A DNA stretch of 64,000 bases from Tolypocladium sp. Sup5 PDA-1 (GCA_000750105.3 JPHH03000063.1:119719-183718), one strand, 5' to 3'; positions 32,485 to 44,400 are shown, counted from the stretch's first letter. Made by a program: numbers and translations. The notes: generated by a model not told the origin, from the sequence alone.

Positions 32485-34772
32485 CTTGGCCGATGACGTG
32501 GACTATGATGATATGACGATGAAGACGAAGATGTTGGTGTCGGCTGGCGGTTGGCTACCAAGGCTCGAGAGGCTCGAGAGGCTCGAGAGGCGCGAGGTGC
32601 GCGTTGCAAAAGCTCCAGGCCTTGGTCAATCGCTTGCAGGTGGCAGCACGAGGCCCTAGTGTCATACCAAGCAGACCAAGCAGCGAAACACGGTGCGAAC
32701 CGCCGTAGTCCGCAGTGACGACAGCTAGCGGGGCGATGGTTATTGCACGGCCAGTCAAGTTGTCAACAGTCACGGAGGCCCCAGCTCCAAAAAGGGGCTC
32801 GCTGGTCGTGAGGATGCTGGTGGCTGCGATGATCGGCAGGCGATGGATGCTGCTCGGCAAGGAACAGGACGCAACCTCTTGCGGCGGTGACGGCGGCAGC
32901 AGCGACAACGCGTGTGTCGGGGGCTGAACCTGATAACAAAACGCAGCGGAGGGCGGCTGCGCGGACAGAGAACCGGGCTGGTTGGCTGGCGATGTGCAGG
33001 CTGGGGTCGCCTCTTCGTCCCACGGCAGCGGCTCCTGTTTTGGTTCGCGAGCGAGCGGCTCGCGCTGACTCGGCGGCGTTTGAGGATACAGAAAGGGACG
33101 AACGAGGTTGAGGGTCCGTCGCAGACGCGGACACGGCCAGGGCTGTCTGTGGGCGGCGAGTCGGCGCGTCTGGCGATGCGCTCGCGGCGTGATGGTGTTT
33201 CGGCAGAGTGACGGAAGTGATGGAAGTGTTTGGTCGAGGCACAGGCGAGGAGCGCGAACAGAGAGGCTCAGGGTCTAATGCTAGCCCGAGAGAGGCCCTG
33301 ATGCCCCGGCTGCTGTCGTCGCGGTCGTTATATTAGTAGCGGAGAGAAATGTAAGTTTTGGGGGCTTGTGCAGGCGCCAGCAGCTGGCCTTGTGGCCTTG
33401 AACCATGGAAGTCATTGAACCCACTCCAAGAATTGGGATGGACACATTGGACAGTGGAGACTATTAGGTGTTGCTTCGTACCTGGAGCGCCAGCCCGAGC
33501 AGGGGCCAACAGTGGCTGCAGGCCACCTCGGGTCCGGTGATGGCTGTTCTGGCGCGCGCCACCAGGCCTAAATCATGAATGTGCGCGCGAAGCAGGCTGG
33601 CTGCAACGGCACCTGACGGGCGGTTACGCGCGCTACTTAGATTGGCTCCGTATAAAGATCCAGGATATCATTCATTTTTTTTTAAATTATCCGCATGTAC
33701 GAACTATTGGCATGCAAACCTCACAGATGGGCCCTCCACGATTGCAGTTTGCTATCATTCGAGCTTCTCGCACAGGCAGTCATCGTAAAGTAAAATAAAA
33801 GCAAGAAATAAAAACCGGAACTCTGTAAAACTTAAACACGAGGCTCTGGCGACCCGGGCGCCTCGAAGTTTAACAAGGGCTCCATGGCTTCCAAGTTCCA
33901 TCCGGGCTGCACCGTGGAGCAAGCGGATCCCGCAGCGCCCATTTTGGCTTTCGGTTCAGGGGTTTGCGGGGCGGCGGTCAGGGGAGCGCGACCCCTGTGA
34001 GGTCACTGAACACGAGGACCCAGGAGGATGCAGATCATCGTCGCCGCAATGCGCCGTGCACCCCCATCTCATCCGAACCTTGGCAGCACTGACCTGACTG
34101 ACTGGGCTCTCACCTCCAGCGGTGTTTACGATTTTAAAGGTTTGTCTTTGGAGCATGCGTCACCGATGCGCATTCCGAGTTCTGGGGGCTACTGGAGATT
34201 CATGCAATGATGCACCTGTCGCGGGCTCTGATCTGCATGCACCCAGATTAGATTTGGCATCCAACTCTGAGGGGGCAGGGTAAGGGTATCTGCACTGGGA
34301 ACTGGGCAGCGGGCAGCTTTGGTGGTACGAGGGCAGCTCGGGATCCATCTGGCATCTGGGCATCTAGCGAACTTGGGGCAACTTGTTGATTGTTGATGTA
34401 TCATAGTATACTTTATGAGCGCGTCGTTTTTGTCTTTGTGGCTACTTTAAACCTACTGTATCAATGGAACCCTCAACGCATCAGAAGCGTCTGGCATCAG
34501 CCGAGATTTACCCCTTTGCTTCCGTCACGTTCCGAAAGCTCGCCAGCGGCATTTGATGGTCCGAAAAATAACCGGGATGGAGCGAATTCCCATCGCCAGC
34601 CCAGGCGAAATTAATTCTCTCCATGCAACGAGCTCTGGCGAGGCAGGGGAATAAAAATCGACTTTCTGGGAGGCCTGGCGCTGTCCACGTATCCATTCCG
34701 ACTTCCCTCGTCTCTCCAGACGCCGATTGCCCGCTGCAGCACAGTCGGACGACCAATCAGCTGATTTACAGG
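32485..34772. other. Divergent promoter region of PAL1 and fumarase
   Basis: A 2.3-kb space with no coding ORF of credible composition. Close to PAL1 it carries a 9-bp tandem repeat (listed separately). A T9 run lies near 33676. AT content rises at about 33640-33840. Nothing else recognised. Confidence 0.55.
32562..32597. repeat. 9-bp tandem repeat upstream of PAL1
   Basis: GGCTCGAGA occurs three times in a row (32562, 32571, 32580), followed by the related GGCGCGAGG. It sits about 80 bases upstream of the PAL1 ATG, so it is probably in the 5' leader. Each unit contains the palindrome CTCGAG. Confidence 0.85.
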
Positions 34773-36534
34773 ATGCTACGGACAGCTACGGCCTCGGGCC
34801 TTGCCAGGTCGTGCATGCCGAGGACCGGCAGAGGAGCAGCTTCAGTAGTCGGAGCAGCTTCAGCAGCCACATGCCAGACGTGGACCCCGCAACGTCAACG
34901 TCAATTGCAACCTCAAGGCCAACGCCTCCGTCTACAGACCCGAGCCCTCCTCTCCATCGCCAGCAGAGGCATCCACACCACCGCGAGAAACATGGCGCCC
35001 GCGACACGAACCGAGAGCGACGCCTTTGGCGAGGTCCAGGTGCCCGCCGACAAGTACTGGGGCGCCCAGACGGAGCGCTCGCTCGAGAACTTCCGCATCA
35101 ACCAGCCCCAGGACCGCATGCCGCCACCCATTGTCCGCGCCTTTGGCATCCTCAAGGGCGCCGCGGCGACGGTCAACATGCGCTACGGCCTCGGTGAGTC
35201 CCAGGTGGTGCAAGTCGCTCAACTCCAGGCTAACCGTGAGCGATTTTGCAGACCCCAAGATCGGCCAGGCCATCCAGCAGGCGGCCAAGGAGGTCGCCGA
35301 CGGCAAGCTGCTCGACCACTTCCCCCTCGTCGTCTGGCAGACGGGCTCGGGCACCCAGTCCAACATGAATGCCAACGAGGTCATCTCCAACCGCGCCATC
35401 GAGATCCTCGGCGGCCAGATGGGCAGCAAGAAGCCCGTCCACCCCAACGACCACGTCAACCGCAGCGCCTCGTCCAACGACACCTTCCCCACCGTCATGC
35501 ACATCGCCGCCGTCCTCGAGCTCGAGGGCGACCTGCTGCCCGCCCTGCGCAGCCTCCGCGCCGCCCTGCAGGCCAAGGTCGACGACTTCGAGGCCAAGAA
35601 GATCATCAAGATCGGACGCACCCACCTGCAGGACGCCACCCCCCTGACCCTCGCCCAGGAGTTCTCCGGCTACGTCGCGCAGCTCGACTTTAGCATCAAG
35701 CGCGTCCAGAGCTCCCTGCCGGACCTGCGCCTGCTGGCCCAGGGCGGCACGGCCGTGGGCACCGGCATCAACACCTTTGTCGGCTTCGCCGAGGCCATCG
35801 CCGAGGAGGTGACCAAGATGACGGGCACCGAGTTCACGACGGCCCCCAACAAGTTCGAGGCCCTGGCCGCGCACGACGCCATCGTCCAGGCGCACGGCAG
35901 CCTCAACACGCTGGCCGGCTCGCTGACCAAGATCGCCCAGGACGTGCGCTACCTGGGCAGCGGCCCGCGGTGCGGCCTCGGCGAGCTGAACCTGCCGGAG
36001 AACGAGCCGGGCAGCAGCATCATGCCGGGCAAGGTCAACCCGACGCAGTGCGAGGCGCTGACCATGGTGTGCGCCCAGGTCATGGGCAACAACGTGGCCA
36101 CGACGATTGGCGGCATGAACGGCCAGTTTGAGCTCAACGTGTACAAGCCGCTGATCATTCGCAACCTGCTGCACAGCTCGCGCCTGCTGGCCGACGGCAT
36201 GCGGTCGTTTGAGAGGAACCTGGTGGCTGGCCTGCAGGCCAACGAGGAGAAGATTGCCAGCATCATGAAGGAATCGTAAGTCACGTTTGCCATCCGCTCC
36301 CTGCTTTTTTTGTTGTTGCTGATGGCATGCTAACCGTGAATCAGGCTCATGCTGGTGACGTGCCTCAACCCCAAGATCGGCTACGACATGGCCAGCAAGG
36401 TGGCCAAGAACGCGCACAAGAAGGGCCTGACGCTCAAGGAGAGCGCTCTCGAGCTCAAGGCGCTGACGGAGGACGAGTTTGACGCCCTGGTGAAGCCGGA
36501 GCTGATGGTTGGCCCCAGTGCGTACAAGCTGTGA
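34773..36534 (+). CDS. FUM1: Fumarate hydratase (class II fumarase)
   Basis: Three exons (34773-35193, 35252-36275, 36345-36534) encode 544 aa. Residues 1-73 are a Arg/Ala/Gln-rich mitochondrial presequence. The enzyme begins TRTESDAFGEVQVPADKYWG and carries GSGTQSNMNANEVISNRAIE, HPNDHVNRSASSNDTFPTVM, IGRTHLQDATPLTLAQEFSG and the fumarase/aspartase signature GSSIMPGKVNPTQCEALTMV. It interconverts fumarate and L-malate in the TCA cycle; the cytosolic form also acts in the DNA-damage response in yeast. An in-frame ATG at 34992 (MAPATRTES), just after the presequence, could give a cytosolic form by alternative initiation. The second intron falls after MKES and the last exon encodes LMLVTCLNPKIGYDMASKVA to the C-terminus. 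Confidence 0.97.
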
Positions 36535-36967
36535 GGCGCGTGAGCCGTTGGCAGCAGCCACAAGGCCACGCGGGTTGCAGAGAAGAGACGGACGAGAATA
36601 CCTAAAACAAAAGGCGTCTTGATGCGCCCGTATATATTATATAGACTAGCATAACTCCTTTCGTGACCTGTAGTATAAGCCAACACGAGGCACTTGTGCT
36701 TATAATACAGCCTTCCGTAGCCCGCCTGCGGCGTCATGTCTGCATCCACTCTTGGAGTCTTGTCATCAAGCTTCGGTGTCGTAAAATGGAAAGAGTAAAT
36801 CTCATAGAGCATAGCAATAGATCTTGTTCGAGCGAGGTCTCATTCATATTTACCAGGACGCTGATCAGGCTGATAATTCATTGTCATGTCCACTCAACAA
36901 CACGAGATCTTCTGTCAGCGCTCAACACACAAGACGGCACGCTGGTCTTGACATCCGGGGCCATTGG
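36535..36967. other. Convergent 3' flanks of fumarase and SDR genes
   Basis: Contains ATATATTATATAGAC near 36632-36646, plausibly a 3' end element for fumarase. No gene seen. Confidence 0.6.
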
Positions 36968-37926
36968 CTACCAGGGGAGGTGCAGGGGCGTCGACAGATT
37001 CTGTCCGAGGACCGCCTCTGCCGTCCCGATGTCGCCTGTTGATAGAAGTCGTCAGTGTCGGCCACAAACCGTCTCGCTGCATGGTACTCACGCGGTCCCC
37101 TGGGAGCCCAGTACTCGCCAGACTTGGACATGTCGAGCTTGCCGGTCCACTCAATCAGGCTCGCCGCCGCCTCGTCCGGCGTAACCGCTGCAAGCCAGTC
37201 ATCAGCATAAGCGAAGACTACAAGCTCCGGGCACAGAGAACGTCTGGGACTCACCTCCGCCGTCGTCCCAGTACTTGTCGAAGCCGACGCCGGCGGTCAT
37301 CTCCGTGCGCATGAAGCCCGGGTGCACGATGCTGACCACGACGCCCCTATCCTTGAGGTCCAGGCTGAGCAGCCGGCCGACCATGTTGAGGGCCGCCTTG
37401 CTGGCGTGGTGCGCGTAGTTGCCGCCGCCCTCCTTCTCGTGCCGCAGCGCGATGCTGCCTGCCTCGGAGGACACGAGCACGACGCGGGAGCCGCTGCGCA
37501 GGAGGCCGGCCTGGACGAGCCGGTGGACGATGAAGACGGGGGCGATGGCGCTGGTGGTGTACATGCGCTGCTCCTCCTCCCAGTTTGGGCCCTTGTCCGC
37601 GCTCAGGTCCTCGGTGGTGAAGTGGCCAGCCGTGATGATCTGCCATGAGTTAGGTCTCGAGGACTGCTGACGCCGGGCCGTGTGAGACGTACAACGGTGG
37701 ACAGCGGCGCCGCGCCGGCCAGCTGCAGCACCTTGACGAGCTTATCGCCTGCCCCGGGCTCCATCAGGTCGAGGCCGGGCAGCCATTTGACGTGGGCGGG
37801 GAACGCGCTGGGGATGATGTTGGACCTCGTGGTGCCGTAGACGAGGGCGCCGGCCTTGGAGGCGTATTGGTTGATGAGGCTGGCCCCGAGGCCCCGGGTC
37901 GCGCCTACGATCAGAATCGAAGACAT
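36968..37926 (-). CDS. Short-chain dehydrogenase/reductase
   Basis: Four exons (37926-37693, 37639-37255, 37187-37092, 37035-36968) encode 260 aa. The nucleotide-binding motif is MSSILIVGATRGLGASLINQ (TGxxxGxG variant GATRGLG). The active-site region shows SRVVLVSSEAGSIALRHEKE followed by GGGNYAHHASKAALNMVGRL, giving the Ser and the YxxxK as YAHHASK, in which Tyr and Lys are spaced YxxxxxK rather than YxxxK. The usual PG motif after the active site is HPGFMRTEMT. The C-terminus reads PDEAAASLIEWTGKLDMSKS, GEYWAPRGPRDIGTAEAVLG and ends THLPW-like TPLHLPW. It is a classical SDR of about the usual length; substrate unknown. It is divergent from the hypothetical gene at 38544. Confidence 0.88.
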
Positions 37927-38543
37927 TGTGAGGCTTGATGGTTCACGAGATGGCGCTTTGCTGAAATTGCTGCACTTGGGTGCCTTACTGAGAGTCCAAG
38001 GTGAGGTAATCGCAGCTGATGAAGCGGGCAAGCACGTCACACACCCCGCCTTCCAGTTCCTTGCAGTTCCTGCCGCTGCTCGCCATTCGTCTCTATTACC
38101 ACTTCGAGCTACGGATACCGAGCCTCTATCCGGACAATGGCGAGCGACATACTCGACGCGCTGCTCTTGCCCCTTCAGGGTAGTCTCAATGACAACAGGC
38201 ACATGGTTCTGGAAGCGTTCATGTAGCATCCGTGGCGTTTGGTCTGCGCACCCAGCTTGTCCGTCGGTGAGCCAATCAAGGCTAATCGGCAGACGGCAAC
38301 CCGCAACGACGTCCTTTACGAGGAAACCGAGCGCTCCCCGGTGCGCCATTCGACGCCACCGTACGGATACCATACCTCATACCTCAGCTACGTATGAGAG
38401 ACGTGCTGCACCCATGAGGCTATCACGTATATATTTCGCGCCATGGGCATCGTTTCGGCGACGAAAGAGACCATCGATGGATCCACCACTTGGCAGCCAG
38501 GACGAAGATGCTCGACTGACCTCACAACTACTGGGAAGAGGCA
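37927..38543. other. Divergent promoter region, SDR and hypothetical gene
   Basis: 617 bases shared by two divergent genes. The sequence around 38425-38440 (CACGTATATATTTCGCGC) resembles a TATA-like element upstream of the plus-strand gene. No ORF of merit. Confidence 0.5.
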
Positions 38544-39770
38544 ATGGCTTCACGAGCGACTCTCACCGTGCCCCAAACGGAGCTGCCTGACGAGGAGAGA
38601 CGGGTTGGCCGCCGCCCGTCGTGGAGGTCGTTCAATGGCATCTTTACGGCCCTGAGGCTGGGTCCGAGTGACGCTCCGCCGGCAGAGTGCCAGATGTCGT
38701 CTACGAATACACTCGCATCCAGCACGACAAACACCACCATTGCGAGAAGCTATGAGGGAGCATCGTTGGAAAAGGAGGCGCTCGGGGCAGCGTCAACCAC
38801 CGTCGCCAAACACACTTTGCAGGCATACGGCTCGGAGACCAGCGAGACAGAAGGCGATGCCACCGACGACGAAGCCGACGAGGCGCAGATTCTCAAGGAG
38901 GCTGCCGCCTTTGTCGACCCGAGCAAGACAGTGCCCGGGATCCTGCCCATCCTGCCAAAGCCCATCCTGATCCCTCGGCTGGCTCGCGGCGTCACGTCTC
39001 CCGTCGCGCGGGCTTGGCCCCCCGAGGCCGACAACCACGCCATCACCATGGAAGAGTTCCTCGCCTTCATCGACGGCCTGAACATCCTCAGCCAGCCACC
39101 CGTGCACGCCATGATGCTTCACATCGCGTCCATCGGCATCGGCTTCGCGCCGTTTGACGGCGCCGACGGCGTCGCGGCGCTCACTGAACTGGCCGCCGTC
39201 GGCTTGTCCCACTACATGGTCGTGTCGCGGTGCAACGCCTTCCTGCGCAAGATGAACGCCGAGTATTTTAACCCGCGGCGCCTCCACGCCCGCCTGCTCA
39301 CCACGAAAGCCCTGCGCAAGTCCCTCGGCATCCCGGCAGACGACCCGCTCGTGGCGCCCCTGGCCGAGAGCACGCTCACCATGACGGCGCACGAGCGCGT
39401 CATGGAGCACATGCAGACGTACTCGTGTGCGCTGTCCCACGACGTGCCGGACCCGAGCCCGCAGACAAAGGCGCTGGCCCGGTTGGCGGCGTGGAACGTG
39501 CGGCAGAAGTCGCGCAGGTTCAACAGGGCGGCTGTGGCGGCGCGCAAGCGGGCGTGGAAGAAGCGCCTCAAGGGCAAGACGGCGAGGCGGGAGGGCTTCC
39601 TGGAGCGCGGGCGGGTCAAGAAGCTGCAGTGGCTGCTGGTGCAGAACGTGGAGGACTTTGAGCGGGAGGAGAGGGAGAAGGCGGAGATGCAGGCGGAGAA
39701 GAAGGGGAGCAAGGGGCGGACGTCGACGTGGTCGACGATACGGTTCCAGGAGAGTAGTGACGGGACGTGA
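38544..39770 (+). CDS. Fungal-specific hypothetical protein
   Basis: A single exon of 408 aa starting MASRATLTVPQTELPDEERR. Residues 1-125 are Ser/Thr/acidic and probably disordered. The conserved block is FLAFIDGLNILSQPPVHAMM, then IASIGIGFAPFDGADGVAAL, with YMVVSRCNAFLRKMNAEYFN and PRRLHARLLTTKALRKSLGI. The C-terminal ~90 residues are strongly basic and helical (RRFNRAAVAARKRAWKKRLK, GKTARREGFLERGRVKKLQW) and probably coiled. I have seen the FLAFIDGLN...PRxLHARLLxTKxL pattern repeatedly in hypocrealean genomes, often in multi-copy families, but it has no function known to me. The glycine-rich hydrophobic segment could insert into a membrane (inference). Confidence 0.8.
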   Translation: MASRATLTVPQTELPDEERRVGRRPSWRSFNGIFTALRLGPSDAPPAECQMSSTNTLASSTTNTTIARSYEGASLEKEALGAASTTVAKHTLQAYGSETSETEGDATDDEADEAQILKEAAAFVDPSKTVPGILPILPKPILIPRLARGVTSPVARAWPPEADNHAITMEEFLAFIDGLNILSQPPVHAMMLHIASIGIGFAPFDGADGVAALTELAAVGLSHYMVVSRCNAFLRKMNAEYFNPRRLHARLLTTKALRKSLGIPADDPLVAPLAESTLTMTAHERVMEHMQTYSCALSHDVPDPSPQTKALARLAAWNVRQKSRRFNRAAVAARKRAWKKRLKGKTARREGFLERGRVKKLQWLLVQNVEDFEREEREKAEMQAEKKGSKGRTSTWSTIRFQESSDGT

Positions 39771-40333
39771 AGGGCGCGGGCTGCGAGGAACATGCGTTGC
39801 CCCTGGGCTGCTGGATGTGTATTGACTCCAATACGCGTCCGTGGCCAGTCGATTATTGCCAATAGAGGTGTACTGTACATGTCCGTAGAAATCCAATCCA
39901 ATTCCATCCCGTCCCTCAACCCACTGCTCTCCGCGAGCCGTGTAAGTCGCCACACCCGTCCCGTCCCGCCTTAAACGGGGCCCGATCCGCCATGTGCCTA
40001 ATCCGTACTCCCCACACACACGGCACTTACACCAGCCGCTACGGGTTGCGTTGCAGTCACACCGCAGCGGAGGTGCATATCTGGGAGTCCCATCTCTCCC
40101 CCATCGGCGAGCTGAATCTCGCATAGTCCGGGTTCCGGGGACTCGGGAGGTGACTCTTCGCCGCGGGCGGGCTGGGGGTTTCCTTCTGCCGGCGCGCGTG
40201 CGGCTCGTCATCACGGGACCGGGGGGGCGGACGTGCAGCGAGGCAGGCGGGCTGTGAGGTTGATACAAGAGAAGACTTTTCCTCTCCGCCTCTGGCTTCC
40301 ATCTCTGTCCGCTGTCACGATCCAACCCTCACC
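39771..40333. other. Intergenic, upstream of the Nudix gene
   Basis: 3' flank of the hypothetical gene and promoter of the Nudix gene, same strand. A GC-rich stretch lies at about 40150-40250. A long minus-strand ORF crossing it is judged an antisense artefact. Confidence 0.55.
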
Positions 40334-40963
40334 ATGGCACCAACCGTCGACACCACCACCGCCCCAACACGCGAAAAACCCCCCCCCTCCGACTTCACCC
40401 AACGCTTCGCCCCCTCGCACGACCTCATCATCTCCTGCGGCTGCGTCCCCGTCGACCCGGCCGCCCGCAAGGTCGCCCTCCTCCACGACCCCGCCACGCG
40501 CATCACCCAGCTGCCCAAGGGCCGCAAGAACATCGGCGAGGACCTGCACGCCGCCGCCCTGCGCGAGACGCGCGAGGAGACGGGCCTCGCCTTCGCGCCG
40601 CTGCCGCTGCGCGTCGCCACGCGCGCCACGCCCACGCGCGAGATGCTCGAGCGGCACGCCCGCGCCGAGGAGCGCCACGACAACGTCGGCGACGTCACCG
40701 ACTGGCTGCCCAGCTGCGAGCCCCTCGCCGTCTGCGCCTACCGCTGCGGCGGCACCCTCGCCTCCAAGCTCGTCTTCTGGTACGCCGCCGCGGGGGACTC
40801 GACGGCCGCGCCGCGCACCGACACGCGCGAGGCCTGGGAGCTGCACCTGCAGCTCGAGTGGGTCGACGCGCGCGAGGCCGCCGGGCGGATGACCTTTGAG
40901 GCGGACGCGCAGGTCGTCGACAAGGCGCTCGCCGATATGCGCCGCTCGGGCTACGACATCTGA
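40334..40963 (+). CDS. Nudix hydrolase
   Basis: A single exon of 209 aa starting MAPTVDTTTAPTREKPPPSD. The Nudix box is complete: GRKNIGEDLHAAALRETREE followed by TGL matches Gx5Ex7REUxEExGU, with the metal-binding RETREETG intact. Before it, VALLHDPATRITQLPKGRKN is the usual strand-loop. The C-terminal half (LASKLVFWYAAAGDST, EAWELHLQLEWVDAREAAGR, MTFEADAQVVDKALADM) completes the alpha-beta-alpha fold. Enzymes of this type cleave nucleoside-diphosphate-linked substrates; specificity cannot be read here. The codon use is extremely C/G-ending. It converges on the RabGAP gene. Confidence 0.92.
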   Translation: MAPTVDTTTAPTREKPPPSDFTQRFAPSHDLIISCGCVPVDPAARKVALLHDPATRITQLPKGRKNIGEDLHAAALRETREETGLAFAPLPLRVATRATPTREMLERHARAEERHDNVGDVTDWLPSCEPLAVCAYRCGGTLASKLVFWYAAAGDSTAAPRTDTREAWELHLQLEWVDAREAAGRMTFEADAQVVDKALADMRRSGYDI

Positions 40964-41483
40964 GGCCGGTTGTGGTTGTTCGTGGGCGGGTGGGTATGAT
41001 GTGGGATGACGGCGCAGGTCACTTCTTGCAAAGGCAGCTCTGGCGTGGAAAAGTGAACATTTTGGCTGCGGATGAGGGTGCGCTGCTGTGCTCTCATCTA
41101 CTCGTGACGTGACATGCCCAGCCCTCGGCCATGTAATCGGGCTTCGTCTCTGGGAATGCTCATATATAGCTGTCATTGCCATGAGACATGCCTCGCTGAC
41201 CCCAGCAGCTGGCCGCCTGACACATTCTGAACAGGCGTCTGCTCGTCTTATTGGCATGCAACCCGTGGTGCTAGTCCTCCAACTCACTTACGCCGAGCAG
41301 TCCTCGTTCCCATGAACCCAGTGTACACGCTGCCACACATCCCCCCTACCCTCCTCTAGACTCCTCGAAACGTGCCCTCAATTCAATGCCGTCTACCATC
41401 TCGTCGTCAAACCAGACAGACCCCGCCATATCAAATAGTCTCTCCTCAGTCAGTCGTACAGATATCCGCCCGCGTCACATCCC
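40964..41483. other. Convergent 3' flanks of Nudix and RabGAP genes
   Basis: No coding ORF or repeat recognised. Confidence 0.6.
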
Positions 41484-44400
41484 TCATCCCTCAAACTCCA
41501 CCACTCCAGTCCCCGACGTGGCCGGACCCTCGGCTCGCTGCTTCCCGTCGCCAGAGTCCATGTCTATCAGACTCTGCTCCTGGTCCTTTGACGGTGCTCC
41601 GGCCTCTGCGTCTAAGCCCTCTAGCAGGTCACGGTCCGTGCTCTTTACCGACCGTCGTTCAATGTCTTGGCTGGCACCCGCAGTGCCTGTCCTCGCCCCT
41701 ACAGCGACACCAATATCGTCGTCGTCGTCGTCATCCTCGTCAGGCCGCTGGCCCGGCAGGGCATTCTTTTCCAGCTCCTTTTGCGCTTCTTCCATCCGTC
41801 TCCGCACCTCGGTTGCAACTCGCATCCCGTCCGTGACGATGTTGTCCAGCACGCCACGCAGACCGCGTCCCGCTCCCGGCGGACCGGCCTGCGTCGGAAC
41901 CGGCGGCCGCGCACCGAAGCCCAGACTCGAGAACGTCGTCAGCGAGCTTGACGGTGCCGCGCAAACCGGCTGCACCCCCTCTATTACGTGGAACGAACAG
42001 GGAAACGACGACTCAAAGAACTGTTCCAGAAGCTCGTCGGCCAAGACGACCATCCTAAATGTTGGCAGTGTAATGTGAAGGGGATGTGCCGGGTCCAGAG
42101 CCGCGTTGGCTGATTCCGACTTTGCCTTGGACACCCTGCGTTGAGAAGTGTCCTTGCCGTCCCCTGAAGAGTCGTCGTCTTGTGCCGCAGACAGGTCCTT
42201 GGCCTTGTTCGCTTTCGAGGGGGACCCAGACGGCGACTCGAGCCCCAGCAATTCCTCCTCGTCTTCATCGTCTCCAATCGCAAACGCACTCGAGTCGGCC
42301 GCTCCATCTTGGGTCGTCGACGGGTCGTCATCGTCGTTGCCCCCGTTCTGAGGGTGATCCGGATCCGCATACTCAAAGCACCGTCGAATGAAGGCACTGA
42401 CACTGCCCAAGAATCTCTCATTCGTCGTTATTCCAGTGGGAAGGCTGCTCTGAGACTCGTGCGCGCTGCTTGCATCGCCATTCAAGGCCATGCTCGAGGC
42501 GTTGGGGCACAGGGTTCCGTCAAGTCCTCGTCTCGACAAAAACAGTAGCGCCTCGGATATCCGAAGAATCCCTTCTCGGTCTACCTTGCCATCGCCGTTG
42601 TCGTCGTAGAGTTCGAAAAAGTACGTGATTGTACCCATGATGTCACGCTTGCCCTTGATCCCGGCCAGCCCAGTAACAACGTTTTGCAGCGTCAGGGCCG
42701 AGTTGCCATCCACGTCCCATTTCTTATACAGGCGTTGCAAGAAGTCGTGTTCGGCAGGCTCCGGACCGGCTCCCCACGGCGACATCACGTCAGGAGCTCT
42801 CCTAGCGCTGTTGAACTTTGCGTACTTGTCCATGTCTGCGCCCGTTTCCCGCCTCGAGTGGTTTGGAGAGTCGGAAATGGCCCATTTCGACATGCTTGCC
42901 AGGAACTCCCGGAACGCGTCGTAGTCCATGAGGCTGGTGCTTGGGCCGAGACCAACGCGGCCCTTCTCAACCTCGCTCTGGGGCCCAGACGCGAAGATCT
43001 CGGAAGCCCGCATCCTACTCGTCTTGGCTCTCCGTCGCTGCTCTTCTTGCATCACATGATCTCGTTGCTGCCGCTCGTATAGTACGCTGTAGAACCGGTC
43101 GTAGAGCGCCCCCAGTTCGTCCGTGCTAAGCAGCTTGCTGTCGGGACCCAGGTTCCGAATGGCTGTCCTCTTGGCGAAGCTCTCAATGTTGTTGAGAACC
43201 GCATCCTTCTTCTTCAACCGCAGTTCCGTGATGCTGCTGTGCGTGATGCCCGAGAACTCTTTAAAAGCCACAACCATGAGCTCCTGAAATCGCGTGACGG
43301 CGCGCAGCTTCGGGTTCTCCGACTTGGGATGGGCAGACTCGTCGAGCCTGGAAAAGTACGTCTTGAGGACTGAAATAAAGGCCCCGTCGTCTGCCGCGTC
43401 CAGGAGCTCCTCTCCGTTTATCCGCAGAATGGCGAGACCGACCTGGAACAGGACCTTGGGGCCCTCGACAAAGAAGACATCCAGCACGCGGAAGGCGAAG
43501 ATGAGAGGCATCGAGTTGACGTAAAGCGACAGGAACCAGGGCAGCGACACCACCGACAGCTGGACGTCACTCTTGACGAGATGCTCCCAGAGAATGGGCA
43601 TCGTCTTCTCAACAAGGGACTCAAAGACCTTTTGGTCCAAGAGCGTGCCGTACATGGTGGTCGAGTAGTAGCCGGGTACCAGGCGATCACAGAGGGCGGA
43701 AAGAAGGAAGAAAGCCTGGGATTCCGACATGTAGATGAGCAGGGCCGCCACCACAATGTTCATGGCCTGGCAGTAGCCGACGTCGGCGTTGACCCAGCTG
43801 TAGGCAGTCAGGACTCGGCGCAGCCTGCCGATGCCATCTTCGCTCTGGAACCCGGGGTACTCTGGCAAGCTTCTGTTTAGGTCCTTTTCGATCTCGTCAA
43901 TAGCGAGCGATTCCTGGCCCTCAAACTTGGCCAGAGTATCGGCATACAACGTCGGGTTCTCCAGTCGCAGGTAGCCGGAGCCGGATGTGAGCTCCCAAAT
44001 CTCCCCTCGCAGGCGGTTGGGCAGACCGACTCGGATCAGCTTGTGAAAGGTCGGCTGGCGTATCAGTGTGAAGTTCCGGCCGTTGTCTCGCAGGTACTCG
44101 GCCCAGAGCCGCATCTTTGCGCGGTCTCGCAGCTTCTTCGGGTCGCCAGGGTATCGAAAGATCATGCCCAGGCCGGCGTCGGGAGGATTCGCATTCTTCC
44201 TCTCTTCCGATCGGAGGAGGTGTTCGGAGTAGCACTCGGCCACGACCTTGCGCAGCCTGCCGACGTTGCCCACGCCGGCCCTCAGGCCCCTCTTGAGGCC
44301 GTCACAGAACCGCTCGCAAGCATGGCGGGTGCCGGCGAGGTGGATTGTGATTCGCTGTTCCCTGACGTCTCTTGCGTCTTTGCTTCCGTCCTTGGGGCTG

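Noticed and set aside
35230..36561. 443-codon minus-strand ORF over fumarase
   Set aside because: Antisense of a clearly conserved enzyme; composition (Leu/Ala/Gln/His-rich) reflects the opposite-strand codon bias.
38793..40325. 510-codon minus-strand ORF
   Set aside because: It is antisense to the fungal hypothetical protein at 38544 and runs into the Nudix promoter; it is Arg/Pro/His-rich, as GC-rich antisense frames are.
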